This document shows positions 7,955-17,747 of a DNA stretch of 64,000 nucleotides, in pieces (position 1 is the first letter of the stretch; every line of letters starts with the position of its first letter). The notes under the pieces are model-generated. The model was given only the letters and a program-made list of their open reading frames with translations. It was not told the DNA's origin and searched no databases. Made by a program: the position numbers and the translations under genes. Source of the stretch: Caballeronia choica. GTDB taxonomy: Bacteria; Pseudomonadota; Gammaproteobacteria; Burkholderiales; Burkholderiaceae. The DNA lies in contig NZ_FCON02000015.1 of the NCBI RefSeq assembly GCF_001544535.1, positions 40,847 through 104,846 on the forward strand. The letters run 5' to 3'.

Positions 7955-10357
7955 TCACTGTCCCTTGAAGAGATTCATGATGTCCTGCTTTTCCTGCTCG
8001 CCGACATCGGGCGCCGGCGCCGTCACGCCCGATACGCCTCCTTCCTGCGGCGGCGCCTGACTGACGCCGATCGTCGCCACGAAGCCGTGTCCCGGCGTCA
8101 TGTCGTCGAAGTACAGTTCGCTGCCGAGCGAGGTCACGTCGGGCGGCTGCAGCGGACGCCATTCCGGCACGCCGCGCAGCGCGCGCGTCATGTAGTCCAT
8201 CCACACCGGCAAGGCGAGCCCGCCGCCCGTTTCCTTGTCGCCGAGGCTGCGCGGATTGTCGTAGCCGATCCACGCGATCGCCACGAGCGAATGCTGGTAG
8301 CCCGCGAACCACGCGTCGCGTGAGTCGTTCGTCGTGCCCGTCTTGCCGGCGAGATCGCCGCGCTTCAACTGATTCGTCTTCGACCCCGTGCCGCGCTGCG
8401 CAACGCTTTGCAGAAGGCTGTTCATCACGTAGGCATTGCGCGGCGTGATCGCGAGCGGCGCGGTTTCCTGCGCGACGAGCGGCTGCGGATGCGACACCAC
8501 CGCGCCGCGCGGATCGGTGATATCGGCGATCAGGTACGGATTCACGCGATACCCGCCGTTCGCGAATACCGAGTACGCGGTCGCCATCTGCAGCGGCGTG
8601 ACGAGACCGGCGCCGAGCGCCATCGGCAGATAAGCCGGATGGCGGTCGGCGTCGAAGCCAAACTTCGTGATGTAGCCCTGCGTGTACTTCGTGCCGATAT
8701 GGCTCAGGATCCGGATCGACACGAGGTTGCGCGACTTCATCAGCGCCTGGCGCATCGTCATCGGGCCGTCGAAGCCGCCGCCGTAGTTCTTCGGCTCCCA
8801 AGCCTGCCCGCCGGTTTCGGCGGCGCTGAAGAAGAGCGGCGCGTCGTTGATGATGGTGGCCGGCGACAAGCCCTTTTCCAGCGACGCCGAATACACGAAC
8901 GGCTTGAAGCTCGACCCCGGCTGGCGCCATGCCTGCGTGACGTGGTTGAACTTGTTCTTGTTGAAGTCGAAGCCGCCGACGAGCGCGCGGATCGCGCCGT
9001 CCTGCGGCACGACCGACACCAGCGCGCCTTCCACCTGCGGCAGTTGCGTGATGGTCCAGGCGCCGTCGTCGTCCTTCACGAGCCGCACGATCGCGCCCGG
9101 CCGGATGCGCTGGTTCGGCTGCGCGCGGGTCGAGAGCGCGCTCGCGACGAAGCGCAGATTGTTGCCGTCGATCGTCACCACATTGCCGTCGATGAAACTC
9201 GCCTTCACCTCTTTCGGGCTCGCCGACGTCACCACCGCCGCGACGATTTCGCCGTTGTCCGGATGCTCGACGAGCGCGTCGTCGATCGCCTGCTCGCGGT
9301 CGTCGGCGTTAGCGGGCAGGTCGATGAAGCCTTCCGGTCCGCGATAGCCGTGGCGATGCTCGTAGTCCATCAGGCCCTTGCGCACCGCGCGATAGGCGGC
9401 GTCCTGGTCGGCGGAATCGATCGTCGTCACGACGTTCAGGCCGCGCGTGTACGCCTCTTCGCGATACTGCGCGTACATCATCTGACGAACCATTTCCGCG
9501 ACGTATTCGGCGTGCACGCTGAATTCGCGCCCGGCGCCCTTCACGACGAGCGGCTGCTTTGACGCCTGGTCGTATTCGTCCTGCGTGATGTAGTGCAGTT
9601 CGAGCATCCGCTGGAGGATGTACTCCTGGCGCACCTTTGCGCGCTTCGGATTGACGACCGGGTTATACGCCGACGGCGCCTTCGGCAAGCCGGCAAGCAT
9701 CGCCGCCTCGGCGAGCGAGATGTCCTTCAGGTCCTTGCCGAAATACACGCGCGCCGCGCTGGCGAAGCCGTATGCGCGCTGGCCGAGATAGATCTGATTC
9801 ATGTACACCTCGAGAATCTGATCCTTCGTCAGCGCCCGCTCGATCTTGTACGCGAGCAGCATCTCGTAGATCTTGCGCGTGTAGGTCTTTTCGCTCGACA
9901 GGAAGAAGTTGCGCGCGACCTGCATCGTGATCGTGCTCGCGCCCTGCGACGCGTGGCCGTTCGTCAGCGCGACCGTGCCCGCGCGCAGGATGCCGGTCAG
10001 GTCGACGCCGCCGTGATCGTAGAAACGCGCGTCCTCGATGGCGAGCACGGCCTTCTTCAGATGATCCGGCACGTCCTGGATGCGCACGACGCTGCGCCGC
10101 TCCTCGCCGAATTCGCCGATCAGCACGTGATCGGCCGTATAGATGCGTAGCGGCACTTTCGGCCGGTAATCGGTGAGTGCGTCGAGCGAGGGCAGGTTCG
10201 GCTGCGCGACGACGAGCGCATAACCGAGCACGAGTACCGCCGAGATGACCAGCCCGAAGATACATATGAAAAATCCGAACAGCAGCCGCAACAAAAGCGG
10301 ACGCTTCTGCCGCTTGGGCGGCTGTGACGGCGGGGACGACGGAGAAGAAGATTGCAT
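7955..10357 (-). CDS. mrcA: Penicillin-binding protein 1A (bifunctional transglycosylase/transpeptidase)
   Basis: An 800-residue class A PBP that polymerises and cross-links peptidoglycan. A cytoplasmic Pro/Lys/Arg-rich tail is followed by one membrane anchor (near residues 22-50), then the GT51 glycosyltransferase domain with EDARFYDHGG, GASTITMQ and the RKIYEMLLAYKIE region. An OB-like insert follows, and then the transpeptidase with catalytic Ser482 in GSSFKP, the SRN triad and KTGTTNDSRDAWF. The gene is divergent from pilM across 259 bases, a PBP1A-pil arrangement frequent in proteobacteria. Confidence 0.96.
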   Translation of the reverse strand: MQSSSPSSPPSQPPKRQKRPLLLRLLFGFFICIFGLVISAVLVLGYALVVAQPNLPSLDALTDYRPKVPLRIYTADHVLIGEFGEERRSVVRIQDVPDHLKKAVLAIEDARFYDHGGVDLTGILRAGTVALTNGHASQGASTITMQVARNFFLSSEKTYTRKIYEMLLAYKIERALTKDQILEVYMNQIYLGQRAYGFASAARVYFGKDLKDISLAEAAMLAGLPKAPSAYNPVVNPKRAKVRQEYILQRMLELHYITQDEYDQASKQPLVVKGAGREFSVHAEYVAEMVRQMMYAQYREEAYTRGLNVVTTIDSADQDAAYRAVRKGLMDYEHRHGYRGPEGFIDLPANADDREQAIDDALVEHPDNGEIVAAVVTSASPKEVKASFIDGNVVTIDGNNLRFVASALSTRAQPNQRIRPGAIVRLVKDDDGAWTITQLPQVEGALVSVVPQDGAIRALVGGFDFNKNKFNHVTQAWRQPGSSFKPFVYSASLEKGLSPATIINDAPLFFSAAETGGQAWEPKNYGGGFDGPMTMRQALMKSRNLVSIRILSHIGTKYTQGYITKFGFDADRHPAYLPMALGAGLVTPLQMATAYSVFANGGYRVNPYLIADITDPRGAVVSHPQPLVAQETAPLAITPRNAYVMNSLLQSVAQRGTGSKTNQLKRGDLAGKTGTTNDSRDAWFAGYQHSLVAIAWIGYDNPRSLGDKETGGGLALPVWMDYMTRALRGVPEWRPLQPPDVTSLGSELYFDDMTPGHGFVATIGVSQAPPQEGGVSGVTAPAPDVGEQEKQDIMNLFKGQ

Positions 10358-10616
10358 AGCACCACCAAAAAACGGTCCCGCGATTATAGCTGTCCCACTT
10401 TACCGCCCTCGTCGCGGAAGGCTCGTCCAGCCCTGCGAGCGTGACAGTCGGCGGCAAGGCATTCGCAGCACGGTGGTGTCGGCTGGACGCATGGACTGTG
10501 CCGCGTTCCGCTCGCGTTAGCCATCCGGCCGAATGTTCGCCGCGCTCCGCTCTAACCACAATTCTCCTACTGCAAGCGCTCGAACGGTTCGGCGCGCATG
10601 AAAGAAGGAGGCGGGG
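10358..10616. other. Divergent intergenic region between mrcA and pilM
   Basis: These 259 bases should hold promoters for both directions. I see a strong Shine-Dalgarno for pilM (GAAGGAGGCGGGG, near 10602-10614) but no promoter pair close enough to consensus to call, and no repeat or terminator. Confidence 0.4.
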
Positions 10617-11612
10617 ATGAGCAGGGAACAAGCGTTGCGCGGATCCATATTGGCCGTCACGCGCCGTTACGCGGCGGGCATCGACGTGAGCGAGCGGGCC
10701 GTGCGGCTCGCCGTCGTGAGCCGCCGGTTGCGGGCGAACGGGCCGATATGCGTCGAGCACCTGGAATCGGTGCCGCTCGCGGCGGGCGCGGTGATCGGCG
10801 GCGATTTCGTCGACCGGAACGCCGTCGTCGCCGCGTTGCGGGAAGCGTTCGGGCGCCTGCCCGCACGCGGCGCCTGGCGCGCGCTGCGCTGCGCGATGGG
10901 GCTGCCGGCCTCGGCGACGCTCACGACGCAGGTGCCGCTCGCCCGATTGATCGAGGCGCGTCACGGCGAGCCGGGCGGCCGGGACCCGCTCGGCGTGCTC
11001 GAACCCGCCGTGCTGGCCGAAGCCGAGCGCGCGGCGGGCATCGAACGGGCCGCGCTGGCGGTCGACTGGTCCATCGAAGCACGCAACGACGGCTGCGCGC
11101 AGGTGTCGATCGCGGCGACTGCGCGGCAGCACGTCGAGTCTCGCGTCGAGACGGCGGCGGCGGCAGGCATCTCGCTCTCTGCTATCGACGGCGAGCCCGC
11201 CGCCGCATTGCGCGCGATGCGCCATGCCGGAACCATCGAACTCGACGCGCGGGACAACTACATCGTGTGCTGGGCGGAGAGCACGGGCCTCCACGCGTGG
11301 CTCGTGGGCGAGGAGGGCGTGGAGAACGCGTTGCGCTATCCGGCGCCGGAATATCCGAGCATCACCGACGCCTTGCTCGACCTGATCGGGCCGAAGGGGC
11401 CGCCCGACTGGATCTTCGTCGGCGGTGACGTGGATCTGCTGACCCGCGCGGGCTATGCCGCGACCGAGCTGACCGCCATCTTCCGCTGCCCGGTGCTGCC
11501 GTTCGAATGCGCGCCGTTCTGCAACGGCGCGGCGCCCATCGACGATGCGCTGCGGCACTCGCCGCTCTTCGCGGTCGCGTTCGGACTGGCACTTCGCGAG
11601 GTGATGCAATGA
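10617..11612 (+). CDS. pilM: PilM-like type IV pilus assembly protein (actin-like fold)
   Basis: A 331-residue cytoplasmic protein. It opens with a beta-strand/glycine pattern (YAAGIDVSERAVRLAVV) like the phosphate-1 loop of the ASKHA/PilM fold and ends in a GGDVDLL / VAFGLALREVM segment typical of PilM. PilM binds the N-terminus of PilN on the inner face of the membrane to couple the pilus motor. Similarity to canonical PilM is weak by eye, so the call leans on gene order: it is the first of four overlapping genes ending in a secretin and is divergent from mrcA. Its last bases overlap pilN (ATGA). Confidence 0.75.
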   Translation: MSREQALRGSILAVTRRYAAGIDVSERAVRLAVVSRRLRANGPICVEHLESVPLAAGAVIGGDFVDRNAVVAALREAFGRLPARGAWRALRCAMGLPASATLTTQVPLARLIEARHGEPGGRDPLGVLEPAVLAEAERAAGIERAALAVDWSIEARNDGCAQVSIAATARQHVESRVETAAAAGISLSAIDGEPAAALRAMRHAGTIELDARDNYIVCWAESTGLHAWLVGEEGVENALRYPAPEYPSITDALLDLIGPKGPPDWIFVGGDVDLLTRAGYAATELTAIFRCPVLPFECAPFCNGAAPIDDALRHSPLFAVAFGLALREVMQ

Positions 11613-12262
11613 CGGGCCTCGTACGACTCGATGGGTTCAACCTGCTGCCATATCGGTCGAGAAAGCGTCGCGAGGCGCGCAACCGGCGGCTCGTGGCGCT
11701 CGCCACGGCTGGATTTGCCGGGTGTGCGGCGGTCGGCGCGGTTGCGGGTTGGGATGCGTTCGAACTCGCGCGCCTGGAGAAGCAGCGTTCGCAACTGGAA
11801 GCGGCGCTCGGCCGGTCGAGCGCCGATGCCGCCGAGCATGGCCGCCTGACGGACGCCGAGTCGCAGCGGCGGCGTGCGCGCGAGGCCGCCGGGCCGCTCG
11901 CTGCTCCCGGCGCGCGCTTTCTCGCCTTGCTCGATGCGCTCGCCGAGCCGCCGCCGGGCGGTGTCGTGTTGCAACGCGTTACCCAACGGCCGCAGGAGGT
12001 CGAACTCGCCGCGTTCGCGCCCGATTCGCAGACGGCCGCGCGCTGGCTCAAGCACCTGGAAACGGTGCGCGACGTGCAGACGGTGGAAGTCGTCGAGATG
12101 AAACGGCCCGTCTTGCCGGCGCTGCGTTCGAAGCCGGGTAAGACACCGGGCGTCGCGAGCGGCTACGAATTCACCGCGCTCGTGCGATGGATCGGCGAAA
12201 CATCGCCCCGGCATCCGCCCAAGGCGGTTTCGGTTTCCTCCAAACGGAGTTCGAACAAATGA
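11609..12262 (+). CDS. pilN: PilN-like type IV pilus assembly protein
   Basis: A 217-residue bitopic membrane protein. The N-terminal tail contains the PilN signature for binding PilM (DGFNLLPYRSRKR), then one membrane helix (residues about 29-47), a coiled region and a small alpha/beta domain. The start is the ATG that overlaps the pilM stop (ATGA), and the stop overlaps the next gene in the same way. The conserved INLLPYR-type motif makes this the most secure identification of the small genes in the cluster. Confidence 0.85.
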   Translation: MTGLVRLDGFNLLPYRSRKRREARNRRLVALATAGFAGCAAVGAVAGWDAFELARLEKQRSQLEAALGRSSADAAEHGRLTDAESQRRRAREAAGPLAAPGARFLALLDALAEPPPGGVVLQRVTQRPQEVELAAFAPDSQTAARWLKHLETVRDVQTVEVVEMKRPVLPALRSKPGKTPGVASGYEFTALVRWIGETSPRHPPKAVSVSSKRSSNK

Positions 12263-13155
12263 ACACGCTCGCGATGAATCGCCCGTTGCGGCGCGAATTT
12301 GACCTGAAGCGACGGCTCATGCAGCCGATCGACACATGGAGCCGTCGGCGCACGGTGCTTGCCGGCGTCGTCTTCGGCGTGTTGGTCGGTGTTCTCGGCG
12401 CGCAGATGTGGCGTGCGTCCGGCCTGAATGGGCTCGACGCGGGCCGCTCGGCGCTCGAGGAAGCGCAGAAGCGTATCGAGAAGGCCAAGCGCATGCGCGA
12501 CGCGCTGCCGGCGCTGCGTGCGCGGGCGGTGGCGGCGGAAAAGCAGGCGCCGCAGCGCTGGACCTCGGCCGACGCGCTGCATGCCATTCCCGCTCTCGCG
12601 ACGCAGAACGGCTTGCGCGTCGCCGCGATCGAACCTGCGGCGGTGAAAGGCGCTGTGATCGAACCCGCAGCGGCGGCGGGCACCACGCCGGCCGGCGAGC
12701 GGGTGCTCAAGCTGCGGGCGGACGGCACGTTCGGTGAGGTGCGCCGCTTTCTGGACGCGCTCGGCGGGCTGCCGCGTCTCGTCGTCGCCGATGCCGTGCA
12801 GTTGAAGCGCGGCCCGAACGACGTCGCCTTCGAGGCGACGTTGCACGTCTTTGAAACGCTGCCCGCCGTCGCGCGTCCCGCGGATGTCGACCGCCGCGAT
12901 GTCTCCGTCATCGATCCGTTCGGCAAGAAGGGCGCCGCTGCGTTCGGGCCAGCGGCCGACATGCTGCTCGTCGGGACGCTGGTCGGCCGACAGCGCGCGA
13001 TGGCGCTCGTCGAGACGACGGCAGGCGTCGACGGCTTCGCGCCCGGGCAGATGATCGGCGATGAACGGCTCGGCCGCGTCCAGGCGCGTTCGATCGATCT
13101 CGCGCGCGGCGACGGCCAGTCGCGCACGGTGGCGTTCGCGGAGGATCGTCCGTGA
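12259..13155 (+). CDS. PilO-like protein with C-terminal PilP-like domain (fusion)
   Basis: A 298-residue protein starting at the ATG overlapping the pilN stop. Residues about 1-50 form a cytoplasmic tail and one membrane helix (TVLAGVVFGVLVGVLGAQMW). Residues 55-200 contain a coiled coil and a ferredoxin-like domain as in PilO/GspM. After a linker, residues about 210-298 (from IDPFGKKGAAAFGP, then MLLVGTLVGRQRAMALVET) resemble the beta-domain of PilP, which links the inner-membrane complex to the secretin. Separate pilO and pilP genes are absent, so this one gene may do both jobs. No PilP-type lipobox is present. The fusion reading is an inference from pattern and gene order. Confidence 0.65.
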   Translation: MNTLAMNRPLRREFDLKRRLMQPIDTWSRRRTVLAGVVFGVLVGVLGAQMWRASGLNGLDAGRSALEEAQKRIEKAKRMRDALPALRARAVAAEKQAPQRWTSADALHAIPALATQNGLRVAAIEPAAVKGAVIEPAAAAGTTPAGERVLKLRADGTFGEVRRFLDALGGLPRLVVADAVQLKRGPNDVAFEATLHVFETLPAVARPADVDRRDVSVIDPFGKKGAAAFGPAADMLLVGTLVGRQRAMALVETTAGVDGFAPGQMIGDERLGRVQARSIDLARGDGQSRTVAFAEDRP

Positions 13156-14696
13156 TGGCGCGCTCGCACGTCACGCGACGGCACGCGTTAGCCGCTGGCG
13201 CGCTTTTGCTGTGTCAGGCGCTGGCGGCGGAGAGCGCCGTGCCGCCCTTGCCGCCGCTCCCCGACACGCTGCCGACGGACCAGTTCGCGGTCGATACGAG
13301 CGTGCCGCCGGTTCCGGCTGTCGCTTTGCCGGAGCCGGCGGACGCCGCAGCGCAGGATTCGGGCTGGGTCGCGCCGTCAGAAAAGACCCCCGCGCCCGAC
13401 ACGGCCCCCGCGCTGGAAGGTCCGCCGGTGCCGTTGCCACCGCTCGAGCGTCTGAGCGACGCGTCAGACTTGAAAGGCGGGCAACCGGATGACGGCAAGC
13501 CCATCACGCTGAACCTGAAAAATGCCGACCTGCCCGCCGTGCTCCAGACCTTCGCGAAATTCTCCGGCCTGAACGTCATCGCGAGCGAGAAAATTCGCGG
13601 CCTCGTTTCGCTGAATCTGGTAAACGTGCCGTGGCGCCGCGCTTTCGACACGCTGCTGGAGGTCAACGGCCTCGCGATGGAACGCCACGGCGACGTGATC
13701 TGGGTCGCGCCGCTTGCGGAACTGGCGGCGCGCGAGAAACTGCGCTTCGAGGCCCACGCGCGTGCCGCCGACCTGGAACCGCTCGCCAGCCGCACCTTCG
13801 TGCTGCGCTATCCGCGCGCCGACGACGTCCGCAAGCTCCTGACCGGCGCGGGCAGCCAGCGGGTGCTATCCAAGCGCGGCTCGGTGATGGCGGACCCGCG
13901 CACCAATCTGCTTTTCGTCACCGATCTCGACGCTCGCATCGCGCAGATCGCCGACCTGATCGCGCGGATCGACAAGCCGACGCCGCAGGTGATGATCGAG
14001 GCGCGGATCGTCGAGGGCGACACGGGCTTTTCGCGCAACCTGGGCGTCAAGCTGTCGATGACGTCGACGGGCGACTCGCCGCACGGGATCGTCGGCGGCA
14101 AGGACGGCGCGGTTTACGATTTGTCGGCGCGGCCGATTTCCGGTTTCGACGCGGCCACGGCGGGTCTCACGCTCTTCGCCGCGCAGGCGACGCGCCTCCT
14201 GAACATCGAATTGAGCGCGCTGGAGGCCGAGGGGCGCGGGCAGATCGTGTCGAGTCCGCGGGTGATCACGGCGGATCGGGCCAAGGCGCTCGTCGAGCAG
14301 GGCACCGAGCTGCCCTATCAGGCGAAGGTCGGAAATGGCGTCTCGGGAGTGCAGTTTCGGCGCGCTGCGCTCAAACTGGAGGTCGAGCCGCAAATCACGC
14401 CGCACGGGCGCGTGATTCTGGACCTGGATGTCTCGAAGGACAGCGTCGGCGAAGAGACGGCGGCCGGTCCCGCGATCAACACCAAGCACGTGCAGACGCG
14501 CGTCGAGGTGGAGGATGGCGGGACCGTGGCGATCGGCGGGATTTATTCCGCTGACGAACGCAGCGATGTGACGGGCGTGCCGGTGCTGTCGAAAATCCCG
14601 CTGGTCGGCTGGCTTTTCAGGCACGACGCGCGGCGGACCTCGCGCAGCGAGCTGGTGATCTTCATCACGCCGCACGTGGTCGTTCCGCCGGGCTGA
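13155..14696 (+). CDS. pilQ: PilQ-type secretin of the type IV pilus
   Basis: The outer-membrane secretin through which the pilus or competence fibre passes. Order visible: an N-terminal signal peptide ending near LAAES, a Pro-rich linker, a secretin/TonB short N-terminal domain (residues 115-180, [19 protein letters not shown]), a NolW-like domain ([16 protein letters not shown]), the secretin core ([19 protein letters not shown]) and the terminal [11 protein letters not shown]. At 513 residues it is much shorter than PilQ of about 700 residues and lacks the N-terminal AMIN repeats. A GTG three bases earlier (13152) is an equally placed start after GGAGG. Confidence 0.88.
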   Translation: MARSHVTRRHALAAGALLLCQALAAESAVPPLPPLPDTLPTDQFAVDTSVPPVPAVALPEPADAAAQDSGWVAPSEKTPAPDTAPALEGPPVPLPPLERLSDASDLKGGQPDDGKPITLNLKNADLPAVLQTFAKFSGLNVIASEKIRGLVSLNLVNVPWRRAFDTLLEVNGLAMERHGDVIWVAPLAELAAREKLRFEAHARAADLEPLASRTFVLRYPRADDVRKLLTGAGSQRVLSKRGSVMADPRTNLLFVTDLDARIAQIADLIARIDKPTPQVMIEARIVEGDTGFSRNLGVKLSMTSTGDSPHGIVGGKDGAVYDLSARPISGFDAATAGLTLFAAQATRLLNIELSALEAEGRGQIVSSPRVITADRAKALVEQGTELPYQAKVGNGVSGVQFRRAALKLEVEPQITPHGRVILDLDVSKDSVGEETAAGPAINTKHVQTRVEVEDGGTVAIGGIYSADERSDVTGVPVLSKIPLVGWLFRHDARRTSRSELVIFITPHVVVPPG

Positions 14697-14793
14697 CGAA
14701 GCCCGCCGAAAGCCCTTCCAGACTCGACAAAGCGGGCGGTTTGCCCTTAAGCTGCCGCACGAACAAAACCAGATTGATAGCAAAGGAACCGAG

Positions 14794-15345
14794 TTGCACG
14801 CCGGGCACGCGAACGCGAACATATTTTTCGTCGGACTCATGGGGGCAGGAAAAACCACCGTGGGCCGTGCGGTTGCGCGCCGGTTGCAGCGCTCGTTCAT
14901 CGATTCGGATCACGAGATCGAGGCGCGCACCGGCGCCCGGATTCCGGTCATCTGGGAACTGGAAGGCGAAGAGGGCTTCCGGCAGCGCGAGGCCCATATC
15001 ATCGACGAGCTGTCGCAGCGCGAAGGCGTCGTCCTCGCGACCGGTGGCGGCGCGGTGCTACGGGCGGAAAACCGCGAACATCTGAAGAATCGCGGCATCG
15101 TCATCTATTTGCGGGCCAATCCGCACGATTTGTGGCAACGCACGCGCCGCGACAAAAACCGGCCGCTGCTGCAAACCGACGATCCGCGCGGCAAGCTCGA
15201 AGCGCTCTATCACGTGCGCGATCCGCTGTATCAAGAGTGCGCGCATTTCGTCGTCGAAACCGGGCGGCCGACCGTCAATGCGCTCGTCAATATGGTCCTG
15301 ATGCAACTGGAGATGGCCGGCGTCGTCAAGCCGGCTGAGTCATAA
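14794..15345 (+). CDS. aroK: Shikimate kinase
   Basis: AroK phosphorylates shikimate at O3 in the chorismate pathway. The P-loop is [12 protein letters not shown], followed by [11 protein letters not shown], the [11 protein letters not shown] shikimate site and the lid arginines ([11 protein letters not shown]). The start must be the TTG at 14794, with AAGGA about 8 bases upstream. The first in-frame ATG lies inside the P-loop. It has 183 residues, normal length. It overlaps aroB by one base (TAATG) and lies about 100 bases after pilQ, the classical pilQ-aroK-aroB order. Confidence 0.96.
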   Translation: MHAGHANANIFFVGLMGAGKTTVGRAVARRLQRSFIDSDHEIEARTGARIPVIWELEGEEGFRQREAHIIDELSQREGVVLATGGGAVLRAENREHLKNRGIVIYLRANPHDLWQRTRRDKNRPLLQTDDPRGKLEALYHVRDPLYQECAHFVVETGRPTVNALVNMVLMQLEMAGVVKPAES

Positions 15346-16430
15346 TGTCCGCCATGAATACCGTCAACGTCGAACTGGGCGAGCGCGCCTACCCCATTCA
15401 CATCGGTGCCGAGCTGATCGGACAGACCGACTTGTTCGCGCCGCATATCGCGGGCTCGTCGGTCGCGATCGTGACCAATTCCACCGTCGATCCGCTCTAC
15501 GGCGACGCGCTGCGGCGCGCCCTCGCGCCGCTCGGCAAGAAAGTGACGACCGTCGTTCTGCCCGACGGCGAGGCGCACAAGAATTGGGAAACGCTCAACC
15601 GGATCTTCGATGCGCTGCTCACCGAACGCGCCGATCGCAAGACCACGCTGATCGCGCTCGGCGGCGGCGTGGTCGGCGACATGACGGGTTTCGCCGCCGC
15701 GTGCTACATGCGCGGCGTGGCGTTCATCCAGGTGCCGACCACCTTGCTGTCGCAGGTGGATTCGTCGGTCGGCGGCAAGACCGGCATCAACCATCCGCTC
15801 GGCAAGAACATGATCGGCGCGTTCTACCAGCCGCAGGCGGTGATCGCGGACATCGGCGTCCTCGCGAGCCTTCCGCAGCGCGAACTTGCGGCGGGCCTGG
15901 CCGAAGTGATCAAGACAGGCGCGATCGCCGACGCCGAATTCTTCCAGTGGATCGAAGCGAACATCGAGGCGCTCAACCGCTGCGACCCGGCGGCGCTCGC
16001 GCACGCAGTCAAGCGTTCGTGCGAGATCAAGGCCTCGGTCGTGGCCGCCGACGAACGCGAAGGCGGACTGCGCGCGATCCTCAATTTCGGCCACACGTTC
16101 GGCCACGCGATCGAGGCCGGTCTCGGCTACGGCGAGTGGCTGCACGGTGAGGCGGTCGGCTGCGGGATGGTGATGGCGGGCGATCTGTCGGTGCGTCTCG
16201 GCAAGCTCGACGAGGCATCGAAGCAGCGTCTCGTCGACGTGATCGCGGCGGCGAAACTGCCGGTCAAGGCGCCCACGCTCGGCGCGGACCGCTATATCGA
16301 CCTGATGAAGGTCGACAAGAAAGCGCAGGCGGGCGAAATCAAGTTCATCCTGCTGACGCGTTTCGGCGACACGCAGATCACGAGCGCACCCGACGAAGCG
16401 GTGCGCGCGACCCTCGCGGCAAACGTCTGA
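15345..16430 (+). CDS. aroB: 3-Dehydroquinate synthase
   Basis: AroB converts DAHP to 3-dehydroquinate, the second step of the shikimate pathway, using NAD+ and a divalent metal. Visible motifs are [13 protein letters not shown] (NAD site), [20 protein letters not shown] and the metal-binding histidines in [12 protein letters not shown] and WLHGEAV. It has 361 residues. The start overlaps the aroK stop by one base. A second in-frame ATG at 15354 ([15 protein letters not shown]) is an alternative. Translational coupling with aroK is likely. Confidence 0.97.
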   Translation: MSAMNTVNVELGERAYPIHIGAELIGQTDLFAPHIAGSSVAIVTNSTVDPLYGDALRRALAPLGKKVTTVVLPDGEAHKNWETLNRIFDALLTERADRKTTLIALGGGVVGDMTGFAAACYMRGVAFIQVPTTLLSQVDSSVGGKTGINHPLGKNMIGAFYQPQAVIADIGVLASLPQRELAAGLAEVIKTGAIADAEFFQWIEANIEALNRCDPAALAHAVKRSCEIKASVVAADEREGGLRAILNFGHTFGHAIEAGLGYGEWLHGEAVGCGMVMAGDLSVRLGKLDEASKQRLVDVIAAAKLPVKAPTLGADRYIDLMKVDKKAQAGEIKFILLTRFGDTQITSAPDEAVRATLAANV

Positions 16431-16473
16431 AGCGAACAGCGGCGGCCGGACACACGATGATGCGGAGCAGCCG

Positions 16474-17694
16474 GTGAGCGAAACAGAACGTCAAGTCTTC
16501 GTGGCTACGCCCACGTCGTTCGCGCTGGAAGCGCATCTCGCGCCGTACGCCGCCCATTCGGCGGCTTCGCGCGGCCGGCGTTACGCCGAGCAACCGCCTT
16601 CCGCGCGCACCGAATTCCAGCGCGATCGTGACCGCATCGTGCATTCCACCGCGTTTCGCCGGCTCGAATACAAGACGCAGGTGTTCGTCAATCACGAGGG
16701 CGACCTGTTCCGCACGCGGCTCACGCACAGCCTCGAAGTGGCGCAGATCGCGCGGTCGGTTGCGCGTAACCTGCGCGTGAACGAGGATCTCGTCGAAGCG
16801 ATTTCGCTTGCGCACGATCTCGGTCATACGCCATTCGGCCACGCGGGTCAGGATGCGCTGCACGAATGCATGCGCGATCACGGCGGCTTCGAGCACAACC
16901 TGCAAAGCCTCGCCGTCGTTGATCAGCTCGAAGAGCACTACGGCGCGTTCAACGGCCTCAATCTCTGCTTTGAAACGCGCGAAGGCATCCTCAAGCATTG
17001 TTCGCGTGAAAACGCGCGCAGGCTCGGCGATCTCGGCGAGCGCTTTCTCACTGGCCGGCAGCCGTCGCTCGAAGCGCAGATCGCGAATGTGGCCGATGAA
17101 ATCGCCTATAACAATCACGATGTCGACGACGGCCTGCGCTCCGGCTTCATCACGCTCGACCAGTTGTCGGACGTGTGCCTGTGGCACACGCATCACGAGG
17201 CCGCACGCAACGAGTTTCCGCGCATCGACGGTCGGCGGCTGATCCACGAGACGATCCGCCGCATCATCAATACGCTGATCGTCGACCTGATCGACACCAC
17301 CAACGCCAACCTCGTGCGCGTCGCGCCCGAGTCGCTCGACGACGTGCGCCGCTCGCCGCCGCTCGTCGAGCACAGCGAGGAAATCGCGACACAGGCCGCC
17401 GCGCTCAAGCGCTTCCTGTTCAAGAACCTCTATCGCCATTACCGCGTGATGCGCATGGCGAACAAGGCGCAGCGCATCGTGACCGGCCTCTTCAATGCGT
17501 TCACCGAAGATCCGCGCCTGCTGCCGCCGGCTTACCAGGTACGCGGACCGGTGACGGAGGAATCGGCGAACGACGCCGCCGCGCCCACCTACGACAGCTC
17601 GCAGGCACGTCTGATCGCGCATTACATCGCGGGCATGACCGATCGCTATGCATTGAAGGAATATCAACGCCTGTTTGTCATCGACGATAACTAG
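16474..17694 (+). CDS. dgt: Deoxyguanosinetriphosphate triphosphohydrolase-like HD protein
   Basis: An HD-superfamily dNTPase that splits dNTPs into deoxynucleoside and tripolyphosphate. The HD metal residues are in [14 protein letters not shown] and [14 protein letters not shown], and further conserved blocks are [14 protein letters not shown] and [18 protein letters not shown]. Its 406 residues match the shorter dgt-like class rather than E. coli Dgt (about 505), so substrate preference is uncertain. GTG start with GGAG about 9 bases upstream. It sits 43 bases after aroB, an order typical of Burkholderiales. Confidence 0.92.
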   Translation: MSETERQVFVATPTSFALEAHLAPYAAHSAASRGRRYAEQPPSARTEFQRDRDRIVHSTAFRRLEYKTQVFVNHEGDLFRTRLTHSLEVAQIARSVARNLRVNEDLVEAISLAHDLGHTPFGHAGQDALHECMRDHGGFEHNLQSLAVVDQLEEHYGAFNGLNLCFETREGILKHCSRENARRLGDLGERFLTGRQPSLEAQIANVADEIAYNNHDVDDGLRSGFITLDQLSDVCLWHTHHEAARNEFPRIDGRRLIHETIRRIINTLIVDLIDTTNANLVRVAPESLDDVRRSPPLVEHSEEIATQAAALKRFLFKNLYRHYRVMRMANKAQRIVTGLFNAFTEDPRLLPPAYQVRGPVTEESANDAAAPTYDSSQARLIAHYIAGMTDRYALKEYQRLFVIDDN

Positions 17695-17747
17695 AATCGG
17701 CGCTTTTCCACCTGCCGGAAGTGCGCCACATTAATGGAGATGTATCG

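Noticed and set aside
14741-15085. Alternative frame with an ATG at 14741 overlapping aroK
   Set aside because: Out of frame with the shikimate kinase motifs; the real aroK uses the TTG at 14794 with an AAGGA site.
17640-17747. Possible Pho box upstream of ugpB (a TTTGTCAT half-site)
   Set aside because: Only one half-site, without the second CTGTCAT repeat at the right spacing, and it lies inside the end of dgt.
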